64,000 bases of DNA from Luteipulveratus mongoliensis (GTDB taxonomy: Bacteria > Actinomycetota > Actinomycetes > Actinomycetales > Dermatophilaceae), in the NCBI RefSeq assembly GCF_001190945.1, contig NZ_CP011112.1, positions 1-64,000 on the forward strand, read 5' to 3'. Shown here piece after piece: positions 48,417-57,860 of this stretch. Numbering within the stretch: position 1 is the stretch's first letter; each line of letters starts with the position of its first letter. A program made the position numbers and the translations under genes. The notes beneath the pieces were generated by a model. That model was given only the letters and a program-made list of their open reading frames with translations. It had not been told where the DNA came from and did not search any database.

Positions 48417-50912
48417 ATGGGGACGGTGAGTGGGGGCGTGTCCGCGGCGTGGCGCTGGCGGATCACGAACGCGATCCGGAGCGGGACGGTGATCGACCTT
48501 GGTGGTCCTGATCCGACCGCCAAGGAAGGCTGGACGGAGGTCCATACGATTCCAGCTGCGGTCATTCGCGAGTGCTTGCTGTCGAACGACCTCCGGCCCG
48601 AGCCACCCGGCCTGCGCATCAGAGGCGCACTGATCGAGGGAGAGCTGGACCTCTCGTACGCCGAATTACCTTGCAACATCGGGCTCGTCGCCTGTCGTCT
48701 TACCGCTCTTCGGGTTGTCGGCGCCAGTACGCGTTGGCTGAGCCTGGATCGGAGCTTCCTCACCGAGGTGGGGGCCTTTGACGCCAAGATCGGCAGAATC
48801 TCCCTTGCCGGAGCGACCGTGTCCAACCCGGACGGGATCGCCCTCGACCTGGACGGAGTCGAGATCCACGGCAGCTGGTTCGCGGACAGGATGCAGGCCA
48901 CGGGCCAGATTCGCGCACTCGGCGCGAAGATCGGCGGTCGACTCTCGTTGCGAGGGGCCACCCTGTCCAACACGTCCGGCGACGCCCTCAATCTGGACGG
49001 CGCAGAGATCCACCGCGGCTGGTTCGCGGACAGGATGAGGGCCACGGGCAAGGTTCGAGCCGTCAGCGCCAAGATCAGCGGCGCGCTCGTCTTGCGGGAG
49101 GCGATCCTGTCCAACCCGGACATGAGCAACCCGGACGCGGACGCGCTCAACCTGGACCGCGCAGAGATCCAAGGCGACTGGTCTGCCAACGGGCTGCAGG
49201 CCATCGGCGAGGTCCGCGCCCGCGGTGCGAAGATCGGCCAGCTCACCCTCCAGGACGCAACCCTGTTCCATCCGAACGGGAAGGCCCTCACCTTGGACGG
49301 CGCCGAGATCCAAGCCGCCTGTCTCGCGAACAGGTTGCAGGCCACCGGCGAGATCCGTGCTGTCAATGCCAAGATCGGCGGTCTGCTGTACGTCGACGAC
49401 GCACGCCTGAGCGCGCCTGGCGGAAATGCCCTCACCTTGGACGGCGCCGAGATCCACGGCGACTGGTCCGCTGACAGGCTGCATGCCACCGGCGAGGTTC
49501 GCGCCCGCGGGGTCAGGGTCGGGGGCCAGCTCAAGTTGAACGAGGTGAGGCTGGACAACCCGGGCCAGAATGCTCTCAACCTGGGCCGGGCAGAACTTCG
49601 GGGCGACTGGTCCGCGAGGAAGTTGAGGGCCACCGGGCAGGTCCGCGCCCGCGGAGCGAAGATTGGTGAGCTCACCCTCGACGACGCAGTCCTGACCAAC
49701 CTCGGCGACAACGCCATCACACTCGATCGGGCTGAGATCCAAGGCGACTGGTCCGCGGACAGGTTGACGGCCGAGGGCCGGGTCCGCGCCCACGGAGTCA
49801 GGGTCGGAGGCAAGCTCAAGCTGAATGAGGCGCGACTGTGCAACCCAGGCAAGAGTGCCCTCAACCTGGGACGCGCAGAGATCCAGGGCGACTGGTCGGC
49901 ATACAAGCTGCGGGCCACCGGCGAAGTCCGCGCCCGTGGTGCGAAGGTCGGCCAGCTCTCCCTCAACGATGCGATCCTGTCCAACCCGGCCGGCGACGCG
50001 CTCACGCTCGATCGGATTGAAATCCAAGGTGACTGGTCCGCGGACAGGCTGAGGACCACGGGCCGGGTCCGCGCCAAGGCGGCGACCATCGGCCGCCAGC
50101 TCACCCTTCGCGACGCAACTCTGTCCAACCGGCACGAGAGCGCCCTCGGCACGGACAAGATCGCGCTCAACCTGGAGAGGGCAGAGATCGCGCACCTCAT
50201 CCTGCACCTGACCCCGGAAAGCATCGGGGGCCTCGAGGCCTTTGGAGTCGGTGTCAGGAACCTGGAAGTCTCAGGCACGTTACCCACGCCGCTCACAGGG
50301 TCCGGGTGGTCGATCGGAGACCTGCACGGCCCGGTTCGCACAGACCGGCGGGTCGCCCAGACCTGGCTCGACTCAGCCCCTCGGTTCGTCAGTCAGCCAT
50401 GGCAAGAGATCGCCGCCGTCTACGAGCACAACGGACAACCAGCCGACGGACGACGGTTGCGCTTCTCCGCCGCCCACCGAACAGCCAAGCACTCGCCCGG
50501 ATCGACTCGCATCGTTCGCTACGCCTACGGCGCGCTCGTCGGTTATGGCTACTACCCACTGCTCGCGCTGATCTGGCTCGTCCTGCTCGCTGGTCTCTGC
50601 TGGGGCGTTGCCGTCGACCGCGACTCGTTCGCACCCACGGCCGCCGCCCGAGCCACGACCCAGGCTGGACCAGCCTGTCCTGGCACGCCGCTGTCGGCAG
50701 CCACTCCACGGAACTGCCTCATTCCGGACTACCCCGAGTACAACCCGTTGCTCTACGCCATCAACACCGTCACGCCCGGGTCGCTCCAGGACTCTGCCTG
50801 GGCGCCAACAGGCACGATCCGATCGTTCACGGTCATGATGGCGAAGACCGCCGGATGGGTCTTGGCCGCCTTCCTCCTCGCCGGCCTGACCGGCTTGCTC
50901 AAGAAGACCTGA
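48417..50912 (+). CDS. membrane protein with nine 47-48-residue solenoid repeats
   Basis: An 831-residue protein of unknown function. Residues about 1-140 are a degenerate leader of the same solenoid. Residues about 141-580 are nine tandem repeats with the pattern ALNLDGAEI-x-GDWSADRL-x-ATGEVRARGAKIGG-L-L-ATLSNP. The regular hydrophobic/Gly spacing suggests a right-handed beta-helix like pentapeptide proteins. The C terminus has two transmembrane helices (about 702-725 and 802-826) around a Cys-containing loop with YPEYNPLLYAINTVTPG, a motif also seen in membrane pentapeptide-type proteins (recalled). CAGCCT, an imperfect -10, is 6 nt before the ATG. Confidence 0.75.
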   Translation: MGTVSGGVSAAWRWRITNAIRSGTVIDLGGPDPTAKEGWTEVHTIPAAVIRECLLSNDLRPEPPGLRIRGALIEGELDLSYAELPCNIGLVACRLTALRVVGASTRWLSLDRSFLTEVGAFDAKIGRISLAGATVSNPDGIALDLDGVEIHGSWFADRMQATGQIRALGAKIGGRLSLRGATLSNTSGDALNLDGAEIHRGWFADRMRATGKVRAVSAKISGALVLREAILSNPDMSNPDADALNLDRAEIQGDWSANGLQAIGEVRARGAKIGQLTLQDATLFHPNGKALTLDGAEIQAACLANRLQATGEIRAVNAKIGGLLYVDDARLSAPGGNALTLDGAEIHGDWSADRLHATGEVRARGVRVGGQLKLNEVRLDNPGQNALNLGRAELRGDWSARKLRATGQVRARGAKIGELTLDDAVLTNLGDNAITLDRAEIQGDWSADRLTAEGRVRAHGVRVGGKLKLNEARLCNPGKSALNLGRAEIQGDWSAYKLRATGEVRARGAKVGQLSLNDAILSNPAGDALTLDRIEIQGDWSADRLRTTGRVRAKAATIGRQLTLRDATLSNRHESALGTDKIALNLERAEIAHLILHLTPESIGGLEAFGVGVRNLEVSGTLPTPLTGSGWSIGDLHGPVRTDRRVAQTWLDSAPRFVSQPWQEIAAVYEHNGQPADGRRLRFSAAHRTAKHSPGSTRIVRYAYGALVGYGYYPLLALIWLVLLAGLCWGVAVDRDSFAPTAAARATTQAGPACPGTPLSAATPRNCLIPDYPEYNPLLYAINTVTPGSLQDSAWAPTGTIRSFTVMMAKTAGWVLAAFLLAGLTGLLKKT
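48837..50150 (+). repeat. nine in-frame coding repeats of 141-147 bp
   Basis: Each unit opens with a GCCCTCAACCTGGAC-like stretch and contains GACTGGTCCGCGGACAGG-like and ATCCGCGCC-like words. Units 5-9 are most alike, and alternate units (5 and 7; 6 and 8) resemble each other more than their neighbours, suggesting duplication of a two-unit block. Unit 2 carries a small NPDMSNPDAD expansion. Confidence 0.85.
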
Positions 50913-50936
50913 AGGCCGAGGACGCGGACATCAGCG

Positions 50937-51827
50937 CTAGAGGTGCTCAGCCAAGAAGGCGACAGCGCGATCCCACAGAGGCTCGATCGGCGTACCGAGG
51001 AAGACGTGGTCCGCGCCCTCGACAACGTCCAGCTCGCACGGCGCCCCGATGGCCCGCGCGGCAGCATCAAGGCGTACGGCCTGGTCCAGCGGAGCGATGT
51101 CGTCCTGATCGCCGTGCATGACCAGGATCGGTGGCGAGTCCGTCCGCACGTGGCCGACCGGTGAGAAGCGAGCCGCGAGGCCAGCCCGCTCCTCATCGGA
51201 CGCGTCCGGCCAGAGGAACTCCTGCAGATCCGGGAGCACAGTCAGGTCCGAGGCGCCGTACCAGTAGACGATCGCGCTGACATCTGCTCGACCTGCACCG
51301 ACGCCGACATCGCCGAGCATCCACGGGTCCGGCTCGGGCGCGCTCCCCGCGAGCGCGGCCAGGGCGACCAGGTGGGCGCCGGCCGAATCACCCCACACAC
51401 CAACCCGATTCGGGTCGAGCCGGAGCTCGGCGGCATAGCGACGCAGATATCGAAGAGCGGCGACGAGGTCGTGGACCGCTGCTGGCAGGACCGCCTCACG
51501 AACCAAGCGGTAATCGGGTGTTGCGACAGCGAAACCCGCGGCGATCAGCCGCTCGAACATCTCCTGCTGCGGCCACTGCAAGGGCACCTGACGTCGGTCG
51601 CCCGTCGCCCAGCCGCCGCCGTGCACCCACAGCACCACCGGCGCCGACTCGACGCCCCGTGGCACGTGCAGGTCCATGACCATCGGCCGGTAGCCATCGA
51701 CCATGGCGTACGTCAGGCCCGTCCACGACTCCGCACCGGCCAGCGGACCGACGCTGATCGGCGGGAAGTGGGTGATCGGCGGCCACGGCCCGTCGTCCAC
51801 AGGTGGGCGGAGCTCGCGAATGTCCAT
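50937..51827 (-). CDS. alpha/beta hydrolase, esterase/lipase (BD-FAE/HSL-like)
   Basis: A 296-residue hydrolase. HGGGWATGD gives the oxyanion hole, GVWGDSAGAH the nucleophile Ser, HGDQDDIAPL the Asp and EGADHVFLG the His. The fold matches carboxylesterases of the BD-FAE/hormone-sensitive lipase type; no signal peptide is seen. ATG 51827 has CACGGT, an imperfect -10, 6 nt upstream; a further ATG at 51845 is in frame. The neighbouring MmyB-type regulator on the same strand could control it. Confidence 0.88.
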   Translation of the reverse strand: MDIRELRPPVDDGPWPPITHFPPISVGPLAGAESWTGLTYAMVDGYRPMVMDLHVPRGVESAPVVLWVHGGGWATGDRRQVPLQWPQQEMFERLIAAGFAVATPDYRLVREAVLPAAVHDLVAALRYLRRYAAELRLDPNRVGVWGDSAGAHLVALAALAGSAPEPDPWMLGDVGVGAGRADVSAIVYWYGASDLTVLPDLQEFLWPDASDEERAGLAARFSPVGHVRTDSPPILVMHGDQDDIAPLDQAVRLDAAARAIGAPCELDVVEGADHVFLGTPIEPLWDRAVAFLAEHL

Positions 51828-51896
51828 AGCCACACCGTGCCGCACACCTCGGACACCCTCGGCAGAATTTCGCCGAGGGCGAAGTCCGATCTCTGG

Positions 51897-52649
51897 TCAG
51901 ACTCCGGCGAGTGCGCGGGTCTCCTCGTCGGCCGGATAGAACGTCTCGATGGCCAGCTCGGACAAGGTCACCTCGTGCGGAGTCCCGAACACCGTGGTCG
52001 CGGAGATGAACGACCACACGTCATCGTCGATGCGCAGCCGTAGCGAGATGACCAGCTCGGCATCCTGGGCTGCGTTCGCCGGCACCGGGCCGAACTCCTC
52101 CAGCAGCGTCGCGAGCCGCGGGTCGGCCGACGCCTCGAGCTCACGCGCGACGCGAGCCAGGAGGTGCGTACGCCACTGGTCGAGATTGACGGTGCGCGGC
52201 GCGAGTCCGCGAGGGTCCAGCGCAAGGCGGATGACGTTGATCGGCGGTTCCAGCAGGTCGGGCGCGACGCCTTCGACCAGGCGGTAGATCGCGTCGTTGG
52301 CCGTCACCAGATCCCAGCCTGTGTCCACGACCAGCGCGGGCCACGGCATGTGACCCTGCACGATCTGCTCGATCGCCCGATTCGCCTGTGCCATAGACGG
52401 ATCGGAGAGGGCGTGCTCCGGATGTGCGGGCGCGAACCCGCCGGCGAGCAGCACCCGATTCTGCTCACGCAGGGGTACGTCGAGCTGGTCGCAGATCCGC
52501 AGGATCATCGCGCTGCTGGGCCGCGCACGACCGTTCTCGAGATAGCTCAGGTGGCGCGCCGACACCTCCGCCTTGTTGGCCAGGTCCAGCTGCGACAGGT
52601 GCCTGCGCTGCCGCCAGGTGCGCAGCAGCTGGCCGGTGGTCTCGCTCAT
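51897..52649 (-). CDS. XRE family regulator with MmyB-like ligand domain
   Basis: A 250-residue regulator. The N-terminal XRE helix-turn-helix (about 8-65; LSQLDLANKAEVSARHLSYLENGRARP) is followed by the MmyB/PAS-like domain (about 95-240; PALVVDTGWDLVTANDAIYRL, NVIRLALDPRGLAPRTVNL). MmyB proteins may bind fatty acids. TAGCGT 7 nt before the ATG suggests leaderless transcription. It is divergent from the DUF1330 gene and same-strand with the esterase 69 bp downstream. Confidence 0.92.
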   Translation of the reverse strand: MSETTGQLLRTWRQRRHLSQLDLANKAEVSARHLSYLENGRARPSSAMILRICDQLDVPLREQNRVLLAGGFAPAHPEHALSDPSMAQANRAIEQIVQGHMPWPALVVDTGWDLVTANDAIYRLVEGVAPDLLEPPINVIRLALDPRGLAPRTVNLDQWRTHLLARVARELEASADPRLATLLEEFGPVPANAAQDAELVISLRLRIDDDVWSFISATTVFGTPHEVTLSELAIETFYPADEETRALAGV

Positions 52650-52656
52650 GGGCCCG

Positions 52657-52662
52657 ACGCTA
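52657..52662 (-). promoter_or_regulatory. -10 hexamer TAGCGT, leaderless promoter of the MmyB-type gene
   Basis: TAGCGT on the minus strand lies 7 nt before the ATG at 52649. Confidence 0.45.
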
Positions 52663-52784
52663 GTCGGGTGAGGCGGGCGTACTCCATGACCTCCGAGGTC
52701 ATCGACGTGATGACGCCGGCGACCGCAGAGTGGTGCTCACCAGACCACGACCCACCTCGACCCACCTCGACCCAAGGAGCAGCC

Positions 52785-53123
52785 ATGACCGCCCCCGCCT
52801 ATGCGATCGCGTACCTCACCGAGATCCGGATCGGCGACGAGATCAAGGAGTACATCCGCCGCATCGACTCGACGGTCGACGCCTTCGGCGGGCACTTCGT
52901 CATCCACGGCGGCGACCTGACCGCGATGGAGGGCGAGTGGCCCGGCGACATCATCATGATCGCCTTCCCGAGTAAGGCCCTGGCACTGGAGTGGTACGCC
53001 TCGCCCGAGTACCAGGACATCCTCGCCCTGCGGACCGAGCACAGCGAAGGCATCGCGGCGATCGTCGAGGGTGTGCCGGCCGGCTACCGCGCGGTGGCGA
53101 AGCTGGACCAGCTCCCCGCGTGA
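52785..53123 (+). CDS. DUF1330 domain protein
   Basis: A 112-residue ferredoxin-like (dimeric alpha/beta barrel) protein of the DUF1330 family, recognisable by FVIHGGDLTAMEGEWPGDIIMIAFPS and EWYASPEYQDILALR. The function is unknown. AAGGAG lies 8 nt before the ATG. A short tandem CGACCCACCT (three copies, about 52748-52772) sits just upstream. Confidence 0.9.
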   Translation: MTAPAYAIAYLTEIRIGDEIKEYIRRIDSTVDAFGGHFVIHGGDLTAMEGEWPGDIIMIAFPSKALALEWYASPEYQDILALRTEHSEGIAAIVEGVPAGYRAVAKLDQLPA

Positions 53124-53139
53124 TGGTCCACGCGGCGTC

Positions 53140-53145
53140 TACGGT
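53140..53145 (+). promoter_or_regulatory. -10 hexamer TACGGT, leaderless promoter of the PPTase gene
   Basis: TACGGT lies 6 nt before the GTG at 53152 and supports this start. Confidence 0.45.
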
Positions 53146-53151
53146 CAGAGC

Positions 53152-53763
53152 GTGCTCTGCCGATCAGCGCCCACCGAGCGCGTCCTCGCCGAGGCCGCGC
53201 TCGTCGGCGATCCGCTGGCGCTCCTGAGCGAACCCGAACGCGCGCGCCACGACCGCCTGCAGCGACCCGCGGACCGAGCGGACTTCGTGGCAGCCCGCGC
53301 ACTCGTACGTGTGCTGCTGGCTGAGCATCTCGACGTCTCATGCGCGCATGATCTGGTCATCACGCAGGTCTGTGCGACGTGCGGCGGACCGCACGGACGT
53401 CCGCGGCTCGAGGGGTACGACGGGGTCGGACTCTCGTGGGCCCACGGCTCGGGCGTCGTCGCGGCTGCGGTAGGGCCGGGCGCCATCGGGATCGACGTCG
53501 AGCTGGCAGGCCCGGCCGAGCGACCGCCCTCGCTCGGTGGGCGCAGCCCGCAGACCTGGCACGGCTGGACGCGGGCGGAGGCACTGGTCAAGGCCGGCGC
53601 TGGTGACCTCGACGAGATGCTCGGGCGCCCGGACGACCGCCCACCGGCGTACCACGGTCAGCGCGGCCCATCGGGACTCGTCCTGACCGACTGGGCCGAT
53701 CCCGCCACCGGGACGGTCGGCACAGTGGCCGCGGCGTCAGCAGTCGTCGTACGCCTCGGCTGA
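53152..53763 (+). CDS. 4'-phosphopantetheinyl transferase, Sfp-like
   Basis: A 203-residue phosphopantetheinyl transferase that activates carrier proteins with the CoA arm. The Mg-binding GIDVEL has D115 and E117, and the second motif WTRAEALVK has E143 and K147. The N-terminal RADFVAARALVRVLLAEHL is also typical. No polyketide or peptide synthetase gene is in the window, so its carrier protein lies elsewhere. The GTG start is chosen from the leaderless -10; the frame is open upstream inside the DUF1330 gene. Confidence 0.88.
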   Translation: MLCRSAPTERVLAEAALVGDPLALLSEPERARHDRLQRPADRADFVAARALVRVLLAEHLDVSCAHDLVITQVCATCGGPHGRPRLEGYDGVGLSWAHGSGVVAAAVGPGAIGIDVELAGPAERPPSLGGRSPQTWHGWTRAEALVKAGAGDLDEMLGRPDDRPPAYHGQRGPSGLVLTDWADPATGTVGTVAAASAVVVRLG

Positions 53764-53775
53764 CCCCCAGACCCC

Positions 53776-53884
53776 GCTGGTCGAGTAGCCGGAGCGCTAG
53801 CGGAGGCGTATCGAGACCTCGTAACCGCGCGCACCTGGTCTCGATACGGCTCGCCCTTGGGGCTCGCCTACTCGACCAACGGGG
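53776..53884. repeat. modular palindromic repeat, copy 10
   Basis: A full element between the phosphopantetheinyl transferase gene and csoR. The right end abuts the csoR operator, and the loop is GTAACCGCGCGCACC-like. Confidence 0.93.
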
Positions 53885-53893
53885 TTGCGGAAT

Positions 53894-53908
53894 TACCCTA
53901 GGGGGGTA
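53894..53908. promoter_or_regulatory. CsoR operator TACCCTAGGGGGGTA
   Basis: A pseudo-palindrome with TACCC and GGGTA ends around a G-tract, matching the known CsoR box style (G-tract flanked by TA), 37 bp before the csoR ATG. It should repress the copper operon without Cu(I). Confidence 0.8.
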
Positions 53909-53945
53909 TGGTGTTCTTCGAGGCAAGCAATCGAGGAGACCCACC

Positions 53946-54251
53946 ATGAGCGACACCGCCCACGAACACCACCATGGCTACATCAACCGCAAGGACGACT
54001 ACCTCAAGCGGCTGCGTCGCATCGAGGGTCAGGCCCGCGGCCTGCAGCGGATGGTCGAGGAAGAGCAGTACTGCATCGACATCCTCACGCAGGTCAGCGC
54101 CATGACGAAGGCCCTGCAGTCGGTCTCGCTCGGCCTCCTCGAGGAGCACCTGAGTCACTGCGTCGTCGACGCCGCGCGCCAGGGTGACGCCGAGGCGCAA
54201 GTCAAGATCAAAGAGGCCTCCGACGCCATCGCCCGCCTCGTCCGTTCCTGA
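53946..54251 (+). CDS. csoR: copper-sensing repressor CsoR
   Basis: A 101-residue all-helical repressor of the CsoR/RcnR family. The Cu(I) ligands are C43 (QYCIDIL), H68 and C72 (EEHLSHC), with the exact spacing of CsoR. The DNA-contacting KRLRRIEGQARGL segment is at the N-terminal helix. A His-rich start (HEHHHGY) may add metal affinity. GAGGAG precedes the ATG. First gene of the copper operon. Confidence 0.95.
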   Translation: MSDTAHEHHHGYINRKDDYLKRLRRIEGQARGLQRMVEEEQYCIDILTQVSAMTKALQSVSLGLLEEHLSHCVVDAARQGDAEAQVKIKEASDAIARLVRS

Positions 54252-54280
54252 AAATACCTGACACCCAAGGAGATTCGACC

Positions 54281-54487
54281 ATGAGCGACATCGCCACCTA
54301 CACCGTGACCGGCATGACCTGCGCACACTGCGTCGCCTCCGTGACCGAAGAGGTCCAGGAGATCGCGGGCGTGAGCGACGTCAAGGTCGACCTCGCGTCA
54401 GGCGCACTCACCCTCACCAGCGACCAGCCCATCGAGCGTGCCACCGTCAGCGCGGCCGTCGATGAGGCCGGCTACGGACTGTCATGA
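54281..54487 (+). CDS. copZ: heavy-metal-associated domain protein, CopZ-like copper chaperone
   Basis: A 68-residue ferredoxin-fold Cu(I) chaperone with GMTCAHC (C14, C17). It delivers copper to the P-type ATPase. AAGGAG lies 7 nt before the ATG. Its stop overlaps the start of the next gene by 4 bases. Confidence 0.93.
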   Translation: MSDIATYTVTGMTCAHCVASVTEEVQEIAGVSDVKVDLASGALTLTSDQPIERATVSAAVDEAGYGLS

Positions 54488-55458
54488 ACGCGTTGACCAA
54501 GGTCGGCGGCTTTGCCGTTGGTGTGGCCGCCGTCTTCGGAGTCGGCATCGCCGGCGGCCACGTCGTCGGTCCTGTTGAGACGGATGACCCGCCCGCCCAC
54601 GCACACGACGCGGCCGGCCCGTCCGAGAGCGGCACGGGGCATGCGGGTCACGGCGACGACATGACCGCCGCTCCCGCTGCGGCCGCCCTGCCCGGGGGCC
54701 TCCAGGTCGCTCAGGACGGCTATCGACTGGCCCTCACCCGGCGTACGTCAGCGGCCGGACGGCAGTCGGTGAGCTTTACGATCACCGGCCCGAAGGGTCG
54801 GCCCGTGACGGCGTACGACACTCAGCACGACAAGCAGCTGCACCTCATCGCGGTGCGTCGTGACATGTCCGGCTTCCAGCACGTCCACCCGACGCTGGCC
54901 AAGGACGGTCGCTGGTCCACCAACCTCGACCTGACACCCGGCCAGTGGCGAGTCTTCGCTGACTTCAAGGCAACTGGCGGTCCGGCGCTCACTCTTGGCC
55001 AGGACCTCGACGTAGCCGGTGCCTACCAACCGGCTCCCGAGGTCCGCACCCGCACGACCACGGTCGTGGACGGCTACACCGTCCGGCTGACCGGAGCACT
55101 GGCCGCCGGGAAGTCGACGCCACTCACCCTGTCGATCACCAAGGCCGGCAAGCCGGTCAACGACCTGCAGCCCTACCTCGGTGCCTACGGGCACCTGGTC
55201 GCGCTGCGCGCCGGTGACCTCGCCTACCTGCACGTGCACCCCGAGGGCGAGCCCGGTGACGGCAAGACCAAACCCGGCCCCAACGTGACCTTCATGGCCA
55301 CCGCGCCGAGCGTCGGCGACTACCGGCTCTACCTCGACTTCAAGCACGGCAACACAGTCCGTACGGCGGAGCTTGCTCTCCCGGTCGGCTCACCTGCTCC
55401 TTCGAGCGACCCCACCACGCCCGCGTCCGACCACGACGCCACCCCACACACCCATTAA
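54484..55458 (+). CDS. His-rich membrane-anchored copper operon protein
   Basis: A 324-residue protein with an N-terminal hydrophobic segment (about 7-29) that could anchor it or be a signal. His/Asp-rich linkers follow ([16 protein letters not shown]) and the C-terminal DHDATPHTH. Two immunoglobulin-like beta domains (about 75-185 and 195-300) each carry a HVHP motif ([21 protein letters not shown]), probable metal sites outside the membrane. It is coupled to copZ by a 4-base overlap. The role in periplasmic-side copper binding is inferred; it has no named family that I can be sure of. Confidence 0.8.
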   Translation: MNALTKVGGFAVGVAAVFGVGIAGGHVVGPVETDDPPAHAHDAAGPSESGTGHAGHGDDMTAAPAAAALPGGLQVAQDGYRLALTRRTSAAGRQSVSFTITGPKGRPVTAYDTQHDKQLHLIAVRRDMSGFQHVHPTLAKDGRWSTNLDLTPGQWRVFADFKATGGPALTLGQDLDVAGAYQPAPEVRTRTTTVVDGYTVRLTGALAAGKSTPLTLSITKAGKPVNDLQPYLGAYGHLVALRAGDLAYLHVHPEGEPGDGKTKPGPNVTFMATAPSVGDYRLYLDFKHGNTVRTAELALPVGSPAPSSDPTTPASDHDATPHTH

Positions 55459-55460
55459 CT

Positions 55461-55566
55461 GCTGGTCGAGTAGCCGGAGCGCTAGCGGAGGCGTATCGAG
55501 ACCTCGTGACCTCGTGCACCTGGTCTCGATACGGCTCGCCCTTGGGGCTCGCCTACTCGACCGGCG
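55461..55566. repeat. modular palindromic repeat, copy 11 (inside the copper operon)
   Basis: A full element between the His-rich protein gene and copA. Its strong stem could attenuate transcription into copA. Confidence 0.93.
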
Positions 55567-55592
55567 GAAGCGACGAGCATGAGGAGGACGAG

Positions 55593-57860
55593 ATGACGAC
55601 GCACACCAACGACACCCAGACCGACAGCATCGAGCTGGCGATCACCGGGATGACGTGCGCCTCCTGCGCCAACCGGATCGAGCGCAAGCTCAACAAGCTT
55701 GACGGTGTCACGGCCACGGTGAACTACTCGACCGAGAAGGCGAAAATCGAGTTCCCCCAGTCGGTTTCGACCGATGACCTGCTCGCCACGGTCGAGTCCG
55801 CGGGCTACCAGGCTGCTCTGCCCACGCTGCCACGCGCGGCCGGCGACGACGTCCCCGAAGCCAGCGACCCGGCGTACGAGCACCTCCGCTCTCTGCGCGA
55901 ACGCCTGATCATCTCCGCAGCGTTGAGCGTGCCGGTGATCGTGCTGGCCATGGTGTCGGCGTGGCAGTTCGACTACTGGCAGTGGCTGTCGCTGACGCTC
56001 GCAGCACCCGTGATCACCTGGGGTGCCTGGCCGTTCCACAAGGCTGCCTGGACCAACCTGCGGCACGGCACCACCACGATGGACACGCTCGTCTCGGTGG
56101 GCACGCTGGCGGCGTTCGGCTGGTCGCTCTACGCGCTGTTCCTCGGCACGGCGGGCGAGACCGGCATGACGCACCCGTTCCGGTTCACCATCGAGCGCTC
56201 CGACGGCGCGAGCAACATCTACCTCGAAGTCGCCGCGGGTGTCACGACGTTCCTGCTCGCCGGTCGCTACTTCGAGGCGCGTTCCAAGCGGGCCTCTGGC
56301 GCGGCGTTGAAGTCGCTCATGGAGCTCGGCGCCAAGGAAGTCTCCGTTCTCCGCGATGGACGCGAGGTCCGTACGCCGGTCGCTGACCTGGTCGTCGGCG
56401 ACGAGTTCGTGGTCCGCCCCGGAGAGAAGATCGCGACGGATGGCGTTGTGGTTGAAGGCCGTTCGGCAGTCGATGCCTCCATGCTGACCGGCGAGTCCGT
56501 GCCGGTCGAGGTCAGTGTCGACGATGCCGTTGTCGGTGCCACGGTCAACGCCGGAGGCCGTCTCGTCGTACGCGCCTCTCGGGTCGGCTCCGACACGCAG
56601 CTCGCGCAGATGGCGCGGCTCGTCGTGGACGCACAGAACGGCAAGGCTCAGGTGCAGCGCCTGGCCGACCGCATCTCCGGGATCTTCGTGCCCATCGTGA
56701 TCGCCCTCGCCATCGGCACCCTCGGCTTCTGGCTGGGGACGGGTGCTGGGGCGTCGGCCGCCTTCACCGCAGCGGTGGCCGTGCTGATCGTCGCCTGCCC
56801 GTGTGCGCTCGGACTGGCGACGCCGACGGCGCTCATGGTCGGCACCGGTCGAGGCGCCCAGCTGGGCATCCTCATCAAAGGACCCGAGGTGCTGGAGTCG
56901 ACTCGTCGCGTCGACACGGTTGTCCTGGACAAGACCGGCACGGTGACGACCGGCGAGATGACGCTCGCGGACGTCGTACTGGCTGATGGTGAGTCGCGCG
57001 CTGAAGTGCTCCGCCTCGCTGGGGCTGTCGAGTACGCCTCTGAGCACCCGATCGCCCGCGCCATCGCGACCGCGGCCGGTGAGGTGCCGGCCGTCGAATC
57101 CTTCGAGAATGTCGAGGGATTCGGTGCTCAGGGCGTAGTGGACGGACACGCTGTAGTCGCCGGCCGGCCGGAGCTGTTGACGCAGTGGTCGATCACCCTG
57201 CCTCCCTCGCTGAAGTCTGCGCTCGACAAGGCACGTGCCGCCGGCGCGACCGCGGTGGCCGTCGGCTGGGACGGCCAGGCGCGCGGCGTGCTCTCCGTCT
57301 CCGACCGCATCAAGCCCACCTCGGCGGCTGCGGTGCGTGGCTTGATCGACCTCGGACTGCGCCCGGTGCTGCTGACCGGCGACCACGAGACGGTGGCGCG
57401 ATCAGTCGCCGACGAGGTGGGCATCGACGAGGTAATTGCGGGCGTACTGCCCGAGGACAAGGTTGATGTCGTCAAACGCCTTCAGGCAGAGGGACGTTCG
57501 GTCGCGATGATCGGCGACGGCGTCAACGATGCAGCAGCCCTTGCGCAGGCCGATCTCGGACTCGCCATGGGCACCGGCACGGACGTCGCGATCGAGGCCA
57601 GCGACCTGACCCTGGTTCGCGGCGACCTGCGCGTGGCGGTGGATGCCATCCGGCTCGCCCGCCGAACGCTGAGCACGATCAAGAGCAACTTGTTCTGGGC
57701 GTTCGCCTACAACGTGGCCGCGATCCCGCTGGCCGCGTCCGGGCTGCTCAACCCGATGCTCGCCGGAGGAGCGATGGCACTCTCATCCGTCTTCGTCGTC
57801 TCAAACAGCCTGCGGCTGAGGGGTTTTCGCGCCAAGGCGACCAGCGAGGAGACGCAATGA
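55593..57860 (+). CDS. copA: Cu(I)-translocating P1B-type ATPase
   Basis: A 755-residue copper exporter. One N-terminal HMA domain (C22, C25 in GMTCASC), the A-domain [11 protein letters not shown], the membrane CPC motif (C402-P-C404 in [12 protein letters not shown]), phosphorylated D446 in DKTGTV, HP dipeptide in SEHPIARA and [10 protein letters not shown] are all present. Eight helices are expected. GAGGAGGA is just before the ATG at 55593. Its stop overlaps the DUF4396 gene by 4 bases. Confidence 0.95.
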   Translation: MTTHTNDTQTDSIELAITGMTCASCANRIERKLNKLDGVTATVNYSTEKAKIEFPQSVSTDDLLATVESAGYQAALPTLPRAAGDDVPEASDPAYEHLRSLRERLIISAALSVPVIVLAMVSAWQFDYWQWLSLTLAAPVITWGAWPFHKAAWTNLRHGTTTMDTLVSVGTLAAFGWSLYALFLGTAGETGMTHPFRFTIERSDGASNIYLEVAAGVTTFLLAGRYFEARSKRASGAALKSLMELGAKEVSVLRDGREVRTPVADLVVGDEFVVRPGEKIATDGVVVEGRSAVDASMLTGESVPVEVSVDDAVVGATVNAGGRLVVRASRVGSDTQLAQMARLVVDAQNGKAQVQRLADRISGIFVPIVIALAIGTLGFWLGTGAGASAAFTAAVAVLIVACPCALGLATPTALMVGTGRGAQLGILIKGPEVLESTRRVDTVVLDKTGTVTTGEMTLADVVLADGESRAEVLRLAGAVEYASEHPIARAIATAAGEVPAVESFENVEGFGAQGVVDGHAVVAGRPELLTQWSITLPPSLKSALDKARAAGATAVAVGWDGQARGVLSVSDRIKPTSAAAVRGLIDLGLRPVLLTGDHETVARSVADEVGIDEVIAGVLPEDKVDVVKRLQAEGRSVAMIGDGVNDAAALAQADLGLAMGTGTDVAIEASDLTLVRGDLRVAVDAIRLARRTLSTIKSNLFWAFAYNVAAIPLAASGLLNPMLAGGAMALSSVFVVSNSLRLRGFRAKATSEETQ

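Noticed and set aside
53152-53763. Secondary metabolite cluster around the phosphopantetheinyl transferase
   Set aside because: No synthetase, carrier protein or tailoring gene nearby; such transferases are often stand-alone.
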